The notes beneath the pieces are model-generated. The model did no database searches. It was not told the origin of the DNA and saw nothing but the letters and a program-made list of their open reading frames with translations. The translations under genes were made by a program, and so were the position numbers. Shown here one piece after another: positions 47,130 through 47,255 of a stretch of DNA of 47,255 nucleotides; the stretch's first letter is position 1, and the number at the start of each line of letters is the position of its first letter. This DNA is from Streptomyces actuosus (lineage in GTDB: Bacteria > Actinomycetota > Actinomycetes > Streptomycetales > Streptomycetaceae). The stretch spans positions 1 to 47,255 of the forward strand of contig NZ_JAFFZS010000047.1 of NCBI RefSeq assembly GCF_016921115.1, written 5' to 3'.

Positions 47130-47255
47130 TGAACCGCCCCGGGTTCGGTAGAGATCTCAGATTGTGGTGATGACCTGGGGTTTCTTGAGTTCGGTGTAGT
47201 AGTTGGCTTCGTATTCGACGGGCGGGATGTGCCCTATCTCACCGTGGAGTCGGCG
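47130..47255 (-). mobile_element. IS3-family insertion sequence, partial (one end)
   Basis: The end of the element is TGAACCGCCCCGGGTTCGG at 47130, typical of IS3-family terminal inverted repeats in Streptomyces. Inside is the end of the transposase gene. The rest of the element lies beyond the window. It sits within the membrane-protein gene at 46402-47129. Confidence 0.8.
47157..47255 (-). CDS. IS3-family transposase, C-terminal end (partial)
   Basis: 32 residues are visible before the stop at 47157. They include RRLHGEIGHIPPVEYEANYY followed by TELKKPQVITTI, the conserved C-terminal segment of IS3-family OrfB transposases (the end of the rve integrase domain). The gene enters from beyond the right edge of the window. 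Confidence 0.88.
   Translation of the reverse strand, partial: RRLHGEIGHIPPVEYEANYYTELKKPQVITTI

Overview
The window is a piece of a Streptomyces chromosome. The DNA is very GC-rich, third codon positions are mostly G or C, and the gene set is typical of the genus: an HrdA-like principal-type sigma factor close to dnaG, GlnR-type sites at nitrate and nitrite genes, a class F sortase, and rare TTA codons in a few genes. The core part (about 13 to 43 kb) fits what I remember of the region around dnaG and hrdA in model streptomycetes. I could not check that synteny here.

Region 1 (1-13 kb) looks accessory and stress-related. It opens with a C-terminal remnant of a cation/proton antiporter. A tight five-gene operon follows (857-9803): FAD/Fe-S dehydrogenase, thiamine-diphosphate enzyme, enolase-superfamily enzyme, GH15 glycoside hydrolase and SDR oxidoreductase. 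The first and last proteins end in a predicted membrane anchor. Next come a DUF3040-like fragment, a small basic protein behind a sigma-B-like promoter and a perfect palindrome, a PRC-barrel gene broken by several frameshifts, a cysteine-rich small protein and an HAD phosphatase.

Region 2 (13-28 kb) is nitrogen assimilation with secreted proteins in between. An FAD oxidoreductase gene, nirB and nirD form an operon behind a clear four-half-site GlnR box. nasA also has a GlnR-like box, and a sirohydrochlorin chelatase that can supply siroheme to NirB lies nearby. Between them are a DUF4232 lipoprotein, a class F sortase with a likely anchored partner, an M4 metallopeptidase with a TTA codon and a palindromic upstream element, a gamma-glutamylcyclotransferase-like gene and a SanA/YdcF-like membrane protein.

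Region 3 (28-43 kb) is housekeeping: dgt, a ferredoxin-reductase-like flavoprotein, dnaG (possibly leaderless), cbtA and cbtB behind a cobalamin riboswitch, a histidine-phosphatase-fold protein that has lost its catalytic motifs, hrdA, a heterodimeric ABC exporter, an FGGY kinase, a small membrane protein and two identical tRNA-Asn genes.

Region 4 (43.2 kb to the end) is the left end of an integrated element at a CAT-anticodon tRNA. It has a tyrosine integrase, a divergent excisionase-like gene, a serine-recombinase-like protein with no catalytic domain, and a membrane-protein gene cut by an IS3-family element that runs off the window.
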